From the NCBI GenBank assembly GCA_016707605.1, contig JADJHJ010000021.1, positions 1-46,108 of the forward strand: a stretch of 46,108 nt of DNA. Direction: 5' to 3'. A program made the translations under genes and the position numbers. The notes below the pieces were generated by a model. It was not told the DNA's origin. It made no database searches and saw nothing but the letters and a program-made list of their open reading frames with translations. This DNA is from Candidatus Promineofilum glycogenicum (GTDB lineage: Bacteria; Chloroflexota; Anaerolineae; Promineifilales; Promineifilaceae). Shown here piece by piece: positions 24,136-34,034 of this stretch (the stretch's first letter is position 1; every line of letters starts with the position of its first letter).

Positions 24136-24750
24136 CTACGCTGCCAGATGCCCGTACAACCACCAGTACTTCTCCACCGAATAGGCCGGCTGCCAGACCG
24201 CGGCCCAGACGAACGCTCCCGGCTGCCAGCGGCCTTGCAGGCGGTGGTCGAGCGCGGCGACGTCGGTCAAAACGTGCTCCGGGCGTCGATAGGGCGGCTG
24301 CCCCAGCAGGTCGAGCACCTCGTCCAGGACGACGCGAATGTCGGCCTTGTAGGCGTAGTGGGCGTGGTCGCCGGCCAACCGTTTCGATGTCGCCAGGTCG
24401 CGCAGGTAGTCCGCCCATTCACGCATCCGTGCCCCGGCCTCGGCCAGGGCGCGCGCCTCATAGCGCACCAGTTGGCGGGCGACGGTGGCGTCATAGTCGG
24501 CATTGGCTGCGGCCAGCCGCCGGCGCTCATCTTCGCCTAGCGCCCCGGCCAATAACCCCAGGCGACGACGGCGCATCAGATAGCCGCCGACGGTGATGGG
24601 CGGCGCGCCGCTTTTGCCCACGTCCCAGCGCGTGGCTTCGGTCAGCAGATAGCCACCCATGTGAAGCACCATGTCTTCCAGGATGGTCAGGTCGTGGCTC
24701 AACACCTCATGCTCGACGGCCGCGCCCTCTTTCAGTTGATATGCCTGCAT
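24136..24750 (-). CDS. conserved hypothetical protein
   Basis: A 204-aa soluble, mainly helical protein I do not recognise. It begins with an AYQLKEGAAVEHEVLSHDLT segment, followed by a helix rich in His/Glu/Met (ILEDMVLHMGGYLLTEATRW) and a long basic-acidic helical middle (DERRRLAAANADYDATVARQ, GARMREWADYLRDLATSKRL), and ends with an aromatic cluster (SVEKYWWLYGHLAA). A strong AAAGGAGGTGAACC ribosome site precedes the ATG at 24748-24750. It is convergent with the kinase across the G-tract and divergent from plsC. No function can be stated. Confidence 0.8.
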   Translation of the reverse strand: MQAYQLKEGAAVEHEVLSHDLTILEDMVLHMGGYLLTEATRWDVGKSGAPPITVGGYLMRRRRLGLLAGALGEDERRRLAAANADYDATVARQLVRYEARALAEAGARMREWADYLRDLATSKRLAGDHAHYAYKADIRVVLDEVLDLLGQPPYRRPEHVLTDVAALDHRLQGRWQPGAFVWAAVWQPAYSVEKYWWLYGHLAA

Positions 24751-24847
24751 GGTTCACCTCCTTTGGTCTTGCCCGGCAGGTGCAATCCTTCTGTTTACAG
24801 TATAGGCCATGGGGCGGCGGTAATCAGGTGGCATATGTCATCCGATT

Positions 24848-24878
24848 TTGCTTACAAATGTCACGTTTCTGGTATAGT
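24848..24878 (+). promoter_or_regulatory. putative promoter giving a near-leaderless plsC transcript
   Basis: TTGCTT (24848-24853) and TATAGT (24873-24878), with a long 19-nt spacer. The plsC ATG begins only 8 nt after the -10 box and has no Shine-Dalgarno, so the transcript would start at or next to the start codon. Confidence 0.45.
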
Positions 24879-24886
24879 GACTGTTC

Positions 24887-25588
24887 ATGTGGCGCTACCG
24901 GCTCGTCCGTTTCATCATCACCCTCGTCCAGCGGACGCTGTGCCGGTTGGAGGTCGTCGGGCTGGAGAACGTGCCCGCGGCCGGCCCCTACATCCTGGTC
25001 GTCAACCACATGAGCACGGCCGACATCGCCTTCCCGTTCATCGCCTTCCCGGTGCAGCAGTGGCGCTTCTTCGCCGGGGAGAAGTGGGCCGACCACTGGC
25101 TGTGGGGGCCGCTGATGGCCTGGCTGGGGGTCATCTTCATCGACCGCAGCACGGTCGACCGGCGGGCGCTGCGCGAGGCGCTGGCCGCCGTGCGCGCCGG
25201 CGAGGTGTTCGGGCTGGCCCCGGAAGGCACGCGCAGCAAGGTCGGGGCCATCCAGCCGGGCAAGGACGGCGCGGCCTTCCTGGCGGCGCAATCGGGCGCG
25301 CCCATTCTGCCGGCGGGCATCAGCAACAGCGACGTGCTGTTTGCCAGCGCGCGCCGCTTCCGCCGGGCGCGCATCACCTTGCGTATCGGCGAGCCGTTCA
25401 TGCTGCCGGAACTCGACCACCGGCCGCGCGGCCGCGACCTGTCGGCCTACACCTGCCTCATCATGACCCACATCGCTGCCCTGGTGGAGCCGCGCCACCG
25501 TGGCGTCTACGCCGGCACGCCCGCCCTGCACGCCCTGTTGGCCGGGGAAGAGCCGTGGCCTTGTTGCCACGCCGCCGAGCGGTCGTAA
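24887..25588 (+). CDS. plsC: 1-acyl-sn-glycerol-3-phosphate acyltransferase (PlsC family)
   Basis: A 233-aa acyltransferase that would acylate lysophosphatidate to phosphatidate in membrane lipid synthesis. The catalytic HX4D motif is HMSTAD (H41, D46). The other family blocks are FIDRSTVDRRA (about 84-94) and APEGTRSK (111-118), which binds the glycerol phosphate, followed by LPAGIS near 145. A short amphipathic/hydrophobic N-terminus (RLVRFIITLV) could hold it at the membrane. Length is normal. A distant paralogue acting on another acyl acceptor cannot be excluded. Confidence 0.93.
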   Translation: MWRYRLVRFIITLVQRTLCRLEVVGLENVPAAGPYILVVNHMSTADIAFPFIAFPVQQWRFFAGEKWADHWLWGPLMAWLGVIFIDRSTVDRRALREALAAVRAGEVFGLAPEGTRSKVGAIQPGKDGAAFLAAQSGAPILPAGISNSDVLFASARRFRRARITLRIGEPFMLPELDHRPRGRDLSAYTCLIMTHIAALVEPRHRGVYAGTPALHALLAGEEPWPCCHAAERS

Positions 25589-25612
25589 CGTGGCCCACCC
25601 ACCGGGCGACCA

Positions 25613-25641
25613 TTCCTTTCGGTCCTCATCTATGCTACTAT
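25613..25641 (+). promoter_or_regulatory. possible promoter for the secreted PPC-domain protein
   Basis: TTCCTT (25613-25618), a 17-nt spacer, TACTAT (25636-25641). The -35 is a weak match. It lies 76 nt before the ATG at 25717. Confidence 0.35.
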
Positions 25642-25716
25642 GGTGGTGACAAAGGGTAGAGCAATTGGGATGTTCCACCGACGATTTTTGGCCAGTCTAC
25701 CTAGAGGAGTTTGAAT

Positions 25717-27117
25717 ATGTTTCCGCGTACCATTCGCTCCGCTACTCTGATACTGTGTTTGTCGTTGGGGCTGCTACTGGGCAGCGCGGTGCTGGCTCAG
25801 GGAGAGCCGGAGGGCAAAGGCGTGCAGTCGAGTGGCCGGGCCATGGGCCAGATGATGGTGAAGACCAGGCCGCTAACCCAAGACCCAATCACGCCTCTCG
25901 AAGCCGATGCCGCCATCATGACCCAAGGTTTCGAAGGCACCTGGCCGGCAACGGGCTGGTCGCGTGTCGATCAGAGCGAACCCGCCGGCTTCCTGTTGGG
26001 CAAGCGGAATTGCGACCCGCGCAGCGGCTCGTTCGCTGGCTGGATGGTCGGCGGCGGCGCCGCGGGTAGTAATCTGGGTTGCGGCGACAACTATCCCAAC
26101 AATCTCGATACTTGGGCTATATATGGCCCGTTCGACCTAAGCGCTGCCACCTCCGCCCAGTTGACCTTCTACATCAAGGGCCAGTCTGAGTACTACGAAG
26201 AGGACGGAAACAATTGCTTCTACGACTATTTGTGGGTCGGGGCCTCGACTGACGGTACGCAATTCCCCGGCTACCCCTTTTGTGGCAACTACACCAATGG
26301 CTCGGCCGGTAATGGCTACTGGGGATACGTTCTGGACTTGGGCACCGATCTAAACGGCTTTTTAGGCCAGCCGGCCGTCTGGATTGCCTTCAACATGACC
26401 AGCAACGTGAACGTGACTTTCAACGGCCTCACCATTGACGACGTGCGACTGGACGTGGTCGGCGCACCGACCTGCTACCCCTTGACCCTCACCAAGAACG
26501 GCCAGGGCAGCGCCCCCACCGCCTCGCCCGCCGCTTCGTCCGGCTGCGCCACGGGCCGCTACATCGCCGGCCAGACGATCAACCTGACCGCCAGCGCGGC
26601 CAACGGCTGGCGCGTCGGCAGTTGGCAGGGAACCAACAACAACAGCAGCACGGCCAACACCAACACAGTGACCATGCCCGCCGCCGCCCACACCGCCCGC
26701 GTCAACTACGTGCAGCAGTCGGGCGCGCAGAGCCGGGCCGTCATGCCCTTCGTCGTCTATGGCCTGACCGGCTTCCTCGGCCCGTTGGAAGTCGAGCCGA
26801 ACAGCACCAGCGGCGAGGCCAACGGCCCCATCCTGTTCAACCGCAACTACCAGGGCTTCCCCAACGACACAGAGGATTACTATCACTTCCAGTTGAACTC
26901 GCCCGGCCAGGTGCGTGTGGTGCTGACCGGTATCACCGGCCGCGATCCGCAGTTGCACCTGTACTACGACACGCCTAACAACCGCGTCGGCTATGCCGGC
27001 GGCGCGCCCTATCAGATCACCTACAACGGCCAGCCGGGAACCTACTGGGTGCGCGTCTACGTGGCCGACAGCTTTAACTCGACCAACCTCTACACCTTGC
27101 GCGTCAACAACCCGTAA
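25717..27117 (+). CDS. secreted multidomain protein with C-terminal PPC domain
   Basis: A 466-aa exported protein. A signal peptide is clear (RSATLILCLSLGLLLGSAVLAQG, given here without its first two and last residues when processed after AQ). Residues ~65-245 form a jelly-roll-like adhesion domain beginning FEGTWPATGWSRVDQSEPAG and ending ITIDDVRLDVV, similar to the immune-inhibitor/MAM-type domains. A short beta repeat with paired cysteines follows (CYPLTLTKNGQGS, TINLTASAANGWRVGSWQG). The C-terminal ~110 residues are a pre-peptidase C-terminal (PPC) domain (EVEPNSTSGEANGP, DTEDYYHFQLNSPGQVRVVL). No protease domain is present, so it is likely a binding or surface protein. ATG 25717 is preceded by AGAGGAG 7 nt away. 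Confidence 0.88.
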   Translation: MFPRTIRSATLILCLSLGLLLGSAVLAQGEPEGKGVQSSGRAMGQMMVKTRPLTQDPITPLEADAAIMTQGFEGTWPATGWSRVDQSEPAGFLLGKRNCDPRSGSFAGWMVGGGAAGSNLGCGDNYPNNLDTWAIYGPFDLSAATSAQLTFYIKGQSEYYEEDGNNCFYDYLWVGASTDGTQFPGYPFCGNYTNGSAGNGYWGYVLDLGTDLNGFLGQPAVWIAFNMTSNVNVTFNGLTIDDVRLDVVGAPTCYPLTLTKNGQGSAPTASPAASSGCATGRYIAGQTINLTASAANGWRVGSWQGTNNNSSTANTNTVTMPAAAHTARVNYVQQSGAQSRAVMPFVVYGLTGFLGPLEVEPNSTSGEANGPILFNRNYQGFPNDTEDYYHFQLNSPGQVRVVLTGITGRDPQLHLYYDTPNNRVGYAGGAPYQITYNGQPGTYWVRVYVADSFNSTNLYTLRVNNP

Positions 27118-27121
27118 CCGT

Positions 27122-27161
27122 TCTAGAAACCGAGTTTCTCAGAAGAAACTCGGTTTCTAGA
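27122..27161 (+). terminator. hairpin with 18-bp stem after the PPC-domain gene
   Basis: TCTAGAAACCGAGTTTCT (27122-27139), loop CAGA, and its exact complement (27144-27161). It begins 5 nt after the stop codon. No long T-run follows, so termination is likely but imperfect. It also resembles a mobile palindromic repeat. Confidence 0.65.
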
Positions 27162-27197
27162 TAGATAATTTGTTCGCAAATCTTTAAGGCCCACCCC

Positions 27198-27226
27198 TTG
27201 CGCCCACTCTCTCGCCATGCTATAAT
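27198..27226 (+). promoter_or_regulatory. sigma70-type promoter of nrdJ
   Basis: TTGCGC (27198-27203), a 17-nt spacer and a perfect TATAAT (27221-27226). The transcript would start near 27233, giving a ~120-nt leader to the ATG at 27352. Confidence 0.75.
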
Positions 27227-27236
27227 GCCGACCTCT

Positions 27237-27283
27237 TAACCATATAAAGTGTTGTACTGGTACTTAACCCCCATATATGGGGG
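27237..27283 (+). promoter_or_regulatory. tandem NrdR-like operator boxes
   Basis: Box 1 is TAACCATATAAAGTGT (27237-27252) and box 2 is the palindrome CCCCCATATATGGGGG (27268-27283). Their CCATATA cores are exactly 31 bp apart, about three helical turns. NrdR, the bacterial repressor of ribonucleotide reductase genes, recognises two 16-bp boxes with an ATATA-type core at this spacing. The boxes lie at and just after the predicted transcript start of nrdJ, where binding would block transcription. Box 2 differs from the best-known consensus in its flanks. No nrdR gene is in the window. Confidence 0.6.
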
Positions 27284-27351
27284 TGTGCGCCGCCGTTAGA
27301 GTGGGGGAGACCATCGACGGCGGCTCTACCACGCAAGGAGGTAATCGTTTT

Positions 27352-29843
<2,492 letters not shown>

Positions 29844-29854
29844 GAGTAGGTTAT

Positions 29855-29916
29855 AGGGATTAGGGATTAGGGGCTAGGGAAGAGCGCTCTTCCCTAGCCC
29901 CTAATCCCTAATCCCT
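29855..29916. repeat. 62-bp perfect palindrome of TTAGGG/TAGGG-type repeat
   Basis: A perfect inverted repeat with centre AGAGC/GCTCT and arms of AGGGATTAGGGATTAGGGG type. It lies between nrdJ and the 100-aa gene, and can form a very stable hairpin on either strand. Similar unpaired TTAGGG-type runs occur at 31826-31868. Confidence 0.9.
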
Positions 29917-29927
29917 AACCCCTAGCC

Positions 29928-30230
29928 ATGCGCATCTACGAACAGCACGCCCCCGGCGACCGGGTGGAGATTCGCTTCGGCGGCGCGGAAGGGACGGAGT
30001 GGCAGGCGGCGGTGGTGCTGCGGGCCGAGCCGCCGGGCCTGTGGGTGCGGACGGCCGATGGGCGGGAGTGGTTCGTGACCAACACCTACCGCATTCGCCC
30101 GGCCGAAGAAGGGGCCAGTGAGGAAGGAGCGCTCTTCCCTGGCCCCTGGCCTGCCTTCTCTTACGATTGCGCCCCCTGGCGAAAGAGGCGCGGCGCGGTC
30201 GTGGCTTTGGCCGCCCGCGGCTCTTCGTAG
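29928..30230 (+). CDS. small hypothetical protein, SH3-like; 3' part reads into repeat and neighbouring gene
   Basis: A 100-aa reading frame. The first ~60 residues look like a genuine small beta-barrel (YEQHAPGDRVEIRFGG, EWQAAVVLRAEPPGLWVRTA, DGREWFVTNTYRIRP). After that the sequence (EEGASEEGALFPGPWPAFS) is translated repeat DNA of the same GAGCGCTCTTCCCT type seen just upstream, and the last ~23 codons overlap the convergent DUF4956 gene. The start ATG lies directly at the end of the palindromic repeat with no Shine-Dalgarno. The original stop may have been lost when the repeat was inserted. Function unknown. Confidence 0.5.
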   Translation: MRIYEQHAPGDRVEIRFGGAEGTEWQAAVVLRAEPPGLWVRTADGREWFVTNTYRIRPAEEGASEEGALFPGPWPAFSYDCAPWRKRRGAVVALAARGSS

Positions 30231-30790
30231 AAGATGGTCAGGTCGGCCGTGTCGTGCAGGAAGTCGATCCGCCGCACCTCCACCCGCTCCACGTTCAGCC
30301 CCGTCCGCTCGCGCAGGTCGGCCAGCAGGTGGGCCTCGTGCGCCGGGCTGATCAGGTCGATGCGGTCGTACATCACCCGCTTGCTGCCGGAGAAGTGGAA
30401 GCCCCACTCCCGCTCCAGGGCGAACAGCAGAGCCAGGATCGCGCCGTTGGCCACCAGCAGGTAGGCCAGGGCGGTATTGGACATCATGACCGAGTTCATC
30501 ACCGGCAGGGCGATGAGGATGAACAGGTAGGTCATCTCACGGATGGGCATCTCGTCGGTGCGATAGCGCAAGACGGAGAAGATGGCGAACAGACCAAAGC
30601 CGACGCCGACGCTTAGAGTGGCGCTGGTCAGCAGCCCCAGCACGAAGTAGATCACTGTGTTAAAGGCCAGGAAGGTGAAGACGTAGGTCTTGTCCTGCGT
30701 CGCCGGGTAGTAGACAAAACGGACGATGAGCAGGGCCACCAGCAGGTTCAGCCCGGCGCCCAGAATAAAGTAAAAGAGTTCGCTAGTCAT
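30161..30790 (-). CDS. DUF4956 membrane protein, copy A
   Basis: A 209-aa DUF4956 protein. The first ~120 residues contain four hydrophobic helices (ELFYFILGAGLNLLVALLIV, TYVFTFLAFNTVIYFVLGLL, GVGFGLFAIFSVLRYRTDEM, YLFILIALPVMNSVM) with the conserved FSVLRYRTDEMPIREMTYLF motif. The C-terminal ~85 residues are a soluble ferredoxin-like domain (YDRIDLISPAHEAHLLADLR, VERVEVRRIDFLHDTADLTI). DUF4956 genes are commonly next to VTC-domain polyphosphate polymerase genes, as here. ATG 30790 follows GGAG by 6 nt and overlaps the VTC gene by 8 nt. A membrane partner of the polymerase is the usual inference. Confidence 0.9.
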   Translation of the reverse strand: MTSELFYFILGAGLNLLVALLIVRFVYYPATQDKTYVFTFLAFNTVIYFVLGLLTSATLSVGVGFGLFAIFSVLRYRTDEMPIREMTYLFILIALPVMNSVMMSNTALAYLLVANGAILALLFALEREWGFHFSGSKRVMYDRIDLISPAHEAHLLADLRERTGLNVERVEVRRIDFLHDTADLTIFYEEPRAAKATTAPRLFRQGAQS

Positions 30791-31667
30791 GATAATCTCC
30801 CTGGACCAGTTTCTCGACAAGCCGCATCTTGGGCTTGAAGTTGTTGTGTTTCACTTCCTCGAAGAGCATGGCCACGCCGGCGCAGTACTTGCTGAAACCG
30901 GTGGGGCGCACGCCTAGCTCGCGCATACGGGCCACGAAATCGGAGCGGCGGCCGAAGCCATCGCGCTTGACCTCGGCGATGGCCACGCCGGGCAAGGCCA
31001 CCGCGCGACCGGCGGCGAAGCTGTCCTCGTAGCCGCTGAAGCGCAACCGCAGGTCGAGCGTCAACCGCTCGCAGTCGTGCTTGCTGACCAGCGTAATGCG
31101 CGTGTACTCGTTCCACAGCTTCGGCTCCAGCGCCTCCGGGTCGAACGGCAGGTAGTCGTTCAGGAAGGCGTCGGCCTCGGGCGTCACCTCGGTCAACAGG
31201 CCGGGGGTGGCGATACGGTTCTTGACCGTCCGGTTCTGGCGCACCTTGTGCTTGACTTCCAGGAACGACAGGGCGCTGTCCACGTAGCTGCGGGTGCGCA
31301 CCTTGTAGCGGTCGCGCCGGCCGGCGTGGTGCTGCTGGAAGAGGGCGAAGTCGGCCGTATCGAAGTAGAGCGTGCGGTACTGGTTCAGGCGCACGCCGCG
31401 GATGTCCAGCACACGGTAGCGCTGAGTCAGCAGCGACAGGGCGTCGTAGAGTTGCTCTTCGCGCAGCACGAACTTGGTGTCCACCCGGTCTTGCAGGGCC
31501 ACGGCGCTCATCTCGCTCAGGCTGATCGGCGCGAAGCGCGCCAGCAGGGCGGCGAAGTTGGGCGGCCCGCTCGGCCGCGCCGGGACGGTCGCGCGCCGGG
31601 CGGCCAGCGGCGGGGCGATTGTCGGCATCGCGCCAAAGGCCGGAAAGAGTGTCGTGTACGTCGTCAT
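30783..31667 (-). CDS. VTC-domain (polyphosphate polymerase-type) protein, copy A
   Basis: A 294-aa protein with the VTC domain, the catalytic fold that builds polyphosphate from ATP in yeast Vtc4. After a ~45-residue variable N-terminus the domain shows DRVDTKFVLREEQLYDALSL, the basic strand HAGRRDRYKVRTRSYVDSAL, SFLEVKHKVRQNRTVKNRI, YTRITLVSKHDCERLTLDLR, the acidic IAEVKRDG and GFSKYCAGVAMLFEEVKHN. Basic residues and glutamates at the tunnel positions are retained. Start ATG 31667 follows GAAGGTG by 6 nt. A 25-nt gap then separates it from a GC-rich hairpin. Substrate and in vivo function are not proven by sequence. Confidence 0.88.
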   Translation of the reverse strand: MTTYTTLFPAFGAMPTIAPPLAARRATVPARPSGPPNFAALLARFAPISLSEMSAVALQDRVDTKFVLREEQLYDALSLLTQRYRVLDIRGVRLNQYRTLYFDTADFALFQQHHAGRRDRYKVRTRSYVDSALSFLEVKHKVRQNRTVKNRIATPGLLTEVTPEADAFLNDYLPFDPEALEPKLWNEYTRITLVSKHDCERLTLDLRLRFSGYEDSFAAGRAVALPGVAIAEVKRDGFGRRSDFVARMRELGVRPTGFSKYCAGVAMLFEEVKHNNFKPKMRLVEKLVQGDYHD

Positions 31668-31692
31668 GCCATTCACCTTCATTTGGTGGGTG

Positions 31693-31718
31693 GCGGGGCC
31701 GGCCGCAGCCGGCCCCGC
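31693..31718. repeat. GC-rich hairpin upstream of VTC copy A
   Basis: GCGGGGCCGGC (31693-31703), loop CGCA, GCCGGCCCCGC (31708-31718). On the minus strand it lies in the leader of VTC copy A, just before its ribosome site. The region 31719-31825 beyond it holds no gene, and I see no clear promoter there. Confidence 0.6.
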
Positions 31719-31825
31719 TTTCCCAAATCGATTGGCCGGTTCTCGTCTCCGGTCATCGTACGCTTGCAGTATCGCCCAAAGTTGTTAGGGAAATGTTTAG
31801 AAAGGGTTGGAAGGGTGTAAACGGG

Positions 31826-31868
31826 GGATAGGGGTTAGGGATTAGGGATTAGGGATTAGGGGTTAGGG
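31826..31868. repeat. TTAGGG/GATTAGG-type telomere-like tandem repeat
   Basis: Runs of GGGTTAGGGATTAGGGATTAG in direct orientation. Related to the perfect palindrome at 29855-29916. It lies in the 448-nt gene-free stretch between the two VTC/DUF4956 cassettes. Confidence 0.85.
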
Positions 31869-31929
31869 GATGCCGATCCCCCTCCCTTTGGGAGGGGTTA
31901 GGGGAGGGCGCTTCGGCTGGGAAGAGGAA

Positions 31930-32113
31930 GGCCCTCTCCCTAACCCTCTCCCAGGGGGCGAGGGGACAAGAGGCCCTCTCCCTAGCCCTCTCCCAGGGGG
32001 CGAGGGGACAGGAGGCCCTCTCCCTAACCCTCTCCCACAGGGCGAGGGGACAGGAGGCCCTCTCCCACAGGGCGAGGGGACAAGAGGCCCTCTCCCAAGG
32101 GGTAAGGGGACAG
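31930..32113. repeat. tandem array of a 42-bp CCTCTCCC/GGGCGAGGGG repeat
   Basis: Five units start at 31930, 31972, 32014, 32056 and 32086. The first three steps are exactly 42 bp; the fourth is 30 bp because TAACCCTCTCCC is missing. Each unit can fold, since CCTCTCCC pairs with GGGCGAGGGG. It ends 3 nt before the DUF4956 copy B stop. Isolated units recur inside or beside genes at 42718, 43879 and 44284. Confidence 0.9.
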
Positions 32114-32115
32114 AA

Positions 32116-32739
32116 CTAGCTCTTCGGGGCGGGGTGGGGGAGTTGGCGTTTGGTTGTTTTGGCGCGCGGCTCTTCGTAGTAGATGACCAGCTCGGCCGCG
32201 TCGTGGAGGAAGTCGATCCGCTTCACGTCCACCCGCGCTACGGCCAGCCCCGTCCGCTCGCGCAGGTCGGCCAGCAGCCGCTCCTCGTTGGCCGGGCCAA
32301 GCAGGTCAACCCGGTCGTACATCACCCGCTTGCTGCCGGCGAAGCGAAAGCCCCACTCCCGTTCCAGGGCGATGAGCAGACCCAGGATCGCGCCGTTGGC
32401 GACAAAGAGCATGGCGACCTTGGCCTCCGAAATCATCACCGAGTTCATCACCGGCAGGGCGATGAGAATGAACAGGTAGGTCATCTCGCGGATGGGCATC
32501 TCGTCGGTGCGATAGCGCAAGACGGAGAAGATGGCGAACAGACCGAAGCCAACGCCAACGCTCAGGTTGGCGCTGGTCAGCAGCCCCAGCACGAAGTAGA
32601 TGACCGTATTGAAGGCCAGGAAGGTGAAGACGTAGGTCTTGTCCTGCGTCGCCGGGTAGTAGACGAAGCGGACGACGAGCAGGGCCACCAGCAGGTTCAG
32701 GCCGGCGCCCAGGACGAAGTAGAGAAGTTCATTACTCAC
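32116..32739 (-). CDS. DUF4956 membrane protein, copy B
   Basis: A 207-aa paralogue of copy A with the same four-helix plus ferredoxin-like layout (ELLYFVLGAGLNLLVALLVV, GLFAIFSVLRYRTDEMPIRE). The first ~110 residues are nearly identical to copy A, and differences are concentrated after VMNSVM and in the tail. It starts with GTG (32737-32739) and overlaps the VTC gene by 8 nt, exactly as in copy A, which supports duplication of the whole cassette. The gene's end abuts the tandem repeat array. Confidence 0.9.
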   Translation of the reverse strand: MSNELLYFVLGAGLNLLVALLVVRFVYYPATQDKTYVFTFLAFNTVIYFVLGLLTSANLSVGVGFGLFAIFSVLRYRTDEMPIREMTYLFILIALPVMNSVMISEAKVAMLFVANGAILGLLIALEREWGFRFAGSKRVMYDRVDLLGPANEERLLADLRERTGLAVARVDVKRIDFLHDAAELVIYYEEPRAKTTKRQLPHPAPKS

Positions 32740-33609
32740 GGCACTCTTCCCAGATGAGTTTGTTGACCAGGCGCAGCTTGGGCTTGAAGTTATTGTGCCT
32801 CAATCCCTCATAGAGCATGGCCACACCGGCACAGTACTTGCTGAACTTGACCGGGCGAACGCCCATCGCCCGCATCCGCCCCATGAACAAGGAGTTGCGG
32901 TTGGGCGCCCCCTGCTGACCTCGGCGATAGCCACGCCGGGCAGAGTGATGGCGCGGCCGGGGGGCGCGCCATCCTGGTGGCCGGCAAAGCGCAGGCTGAG
33001 GTCGAGCGTCAGCCGCTCCTGGTCGTGCCGGCTGACGAAGGTGATGCGGGTGTACTCGTCCCACAGGCGCGGCTCCAACTCGACCGGGGCAAACGGCAAC
33101 GTGTTGTTGAGGAAGTCGTTGGCCTCCGGCGTCAGGCGGGTCAGCAGCGCGGCCGTAGGCATCCGCTCCTTAATGGTGCGGTTGCGTTTGAACTTGCGCT
33201 TGACCTCCAGAAACGACAGGCGGCTGTCGACGTAGCTGCGGGCGCGCACCTTGTAGCGGTGGCGCCGCCCGGCGTGGTGTTGGCGGAAGAGGGCGAAGTC
33301 GGCCGTGTCATAGTAGAGCGTGCGGTAGCGGTTGAGGCGCACGCCGTGGATGTCAAGCACGCGGTAGTCGGCAACGAGGGCGGCCAGGGCGTCGTAGAGC
33401 TGCCCTTCGCTCAGCACAAACTTGGTGTCCAGACGGTCTTGCAGGGCCACCGCGCTCATCTCCGCCAGGCCGACGGGGGCAAAGCGCGCCAGCAGGGCGG
33501 CGAAGTGCGGTTGGCCCGCCTCGCGCCGCGTGTCCACCGGCGGCGGGACGATTGGCGACGGTGTCGCCGTTATTGGCCCATCCTGAACCGTCAAGAGCGT
33601 GAACGACAT
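32732..33609 (-). CDS. VTC-domain protein, copy B, with a frameshift near 32912
   Basis: A paralogue of the 294-aa copy A protein. The N-terminal ~230 residues are in one frame (DRLDTKFVLSEGQLYDALAA, RHRYKVRARSYVDSRLSFLE, YTRITFVSRHDQERLTLDLS, LPGVAIAEVSRG). The remainder (APNRNSLFMGRMRAMGVRPV, KFSKYCAGVAMLYEGLRHNN, KLIWEECRE) is in another. The shift falls in a run of five G (minus strand AGGGGGCGCCC, about 32909-32915); one added G restores a full-length protein. If the shift is real the last ~60 residues are lost. Start ATG 33609 follows GAGG by 7 nt. I favour a homopolymer error because both flanks are well conserved. Confidence 0.8.
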
Positions 33610-33628
33610 GCCTTTACCTCATCTACGA

Positions 33629-33648
33629 CGGGTTGGCCGGCCAACCCG
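33629..33648. repeat. perfect 20-bp palindrome in the VTC copy B leader
   Basis: CGGGTTGGCCGGCCAACCCG is fully self-complementary. It is 20 nt upstream of the VTC copy B start. It may be a regulator site or a relic of the GGCGGGTTGG...CCAACCCGCC repeat that flanks 40766-40833. The next 190 nt (to ~33835) contain no gene. Confidence 0.7.
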
Positions 33649-33835
33649 CCCCTCCTGCTCTGCTATCTGCGCGCGACGTGGCGGGCTTGCCAGCCGCCTC
33701 TCTGACAGTTTGGCCGAGGAAGATTAAGAAGTTCATTACGAAGAGAACTCAACCGGAAAAATTTGGCTGATGGGCTGAAAACCAGGCGACGGCCCGCCTG
33801 TATTAGAGCTTACACTTCGCCGCCCTCCGACGTGC

Positions 33836-34034
33836 TACAATTTAGCCAGGGAGAGTCGATCATCTGCTCTCCATCGCCTGGTCGGAGCCGCCGGGCAACG
33901 CGTTCCCTCCATCGCGAGCGGGTTGAATCGTGCCCCCCGCGACGCGCCACGTCGTTCTCCTGGCGGCCATGCGGCGAGTGTTTGCGCCCAGCGGCGCGGC
34001 CGCCGCTCGGTCTCAGTAGAAAGGAGCCATAGAC
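33836..34034 (+). promoter_or_regulatory. weak promoter and structured leader of the beta-helix gene
   Basis: A TACAAT -10-like box lies at 33836-33841 with no good -35. The following ~190 nt contain no reading frame worth calling. Near the start, CCAGG-GAGAG pairs with CTCTC-CATCG-CCTGG (33846-33881). I could not match the leader to a known riboswitch class. Confidence 0.35.

Noticed and set aside
27233..27351. Cobalamin riboswitch in the nrdJ leader
   Set aside because: The leader is only ~120 nt, lacks the conserved B12-box pattern, and is better explained by two NrdR-like boxes.
31826..31868. Chromosome telomere
   Set aside because: The TTAGGG-like run is short, internal, imperfect and one of several related intergenic repeats.
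31930..32113. Possible CRISPR array
   Set aside because: Units are directly adjacent with no unique spacers, the step length changes by loss of a sub-unit, and no cas gene is nearby.
33842..34020. Cyclic di-GMP riboswitch upstream of the beta-helix gene
   Set aside because: The leader is structured but lacks the GGGCAAACC / GACGCAAAGCC-type conserved core of the class I RNA.
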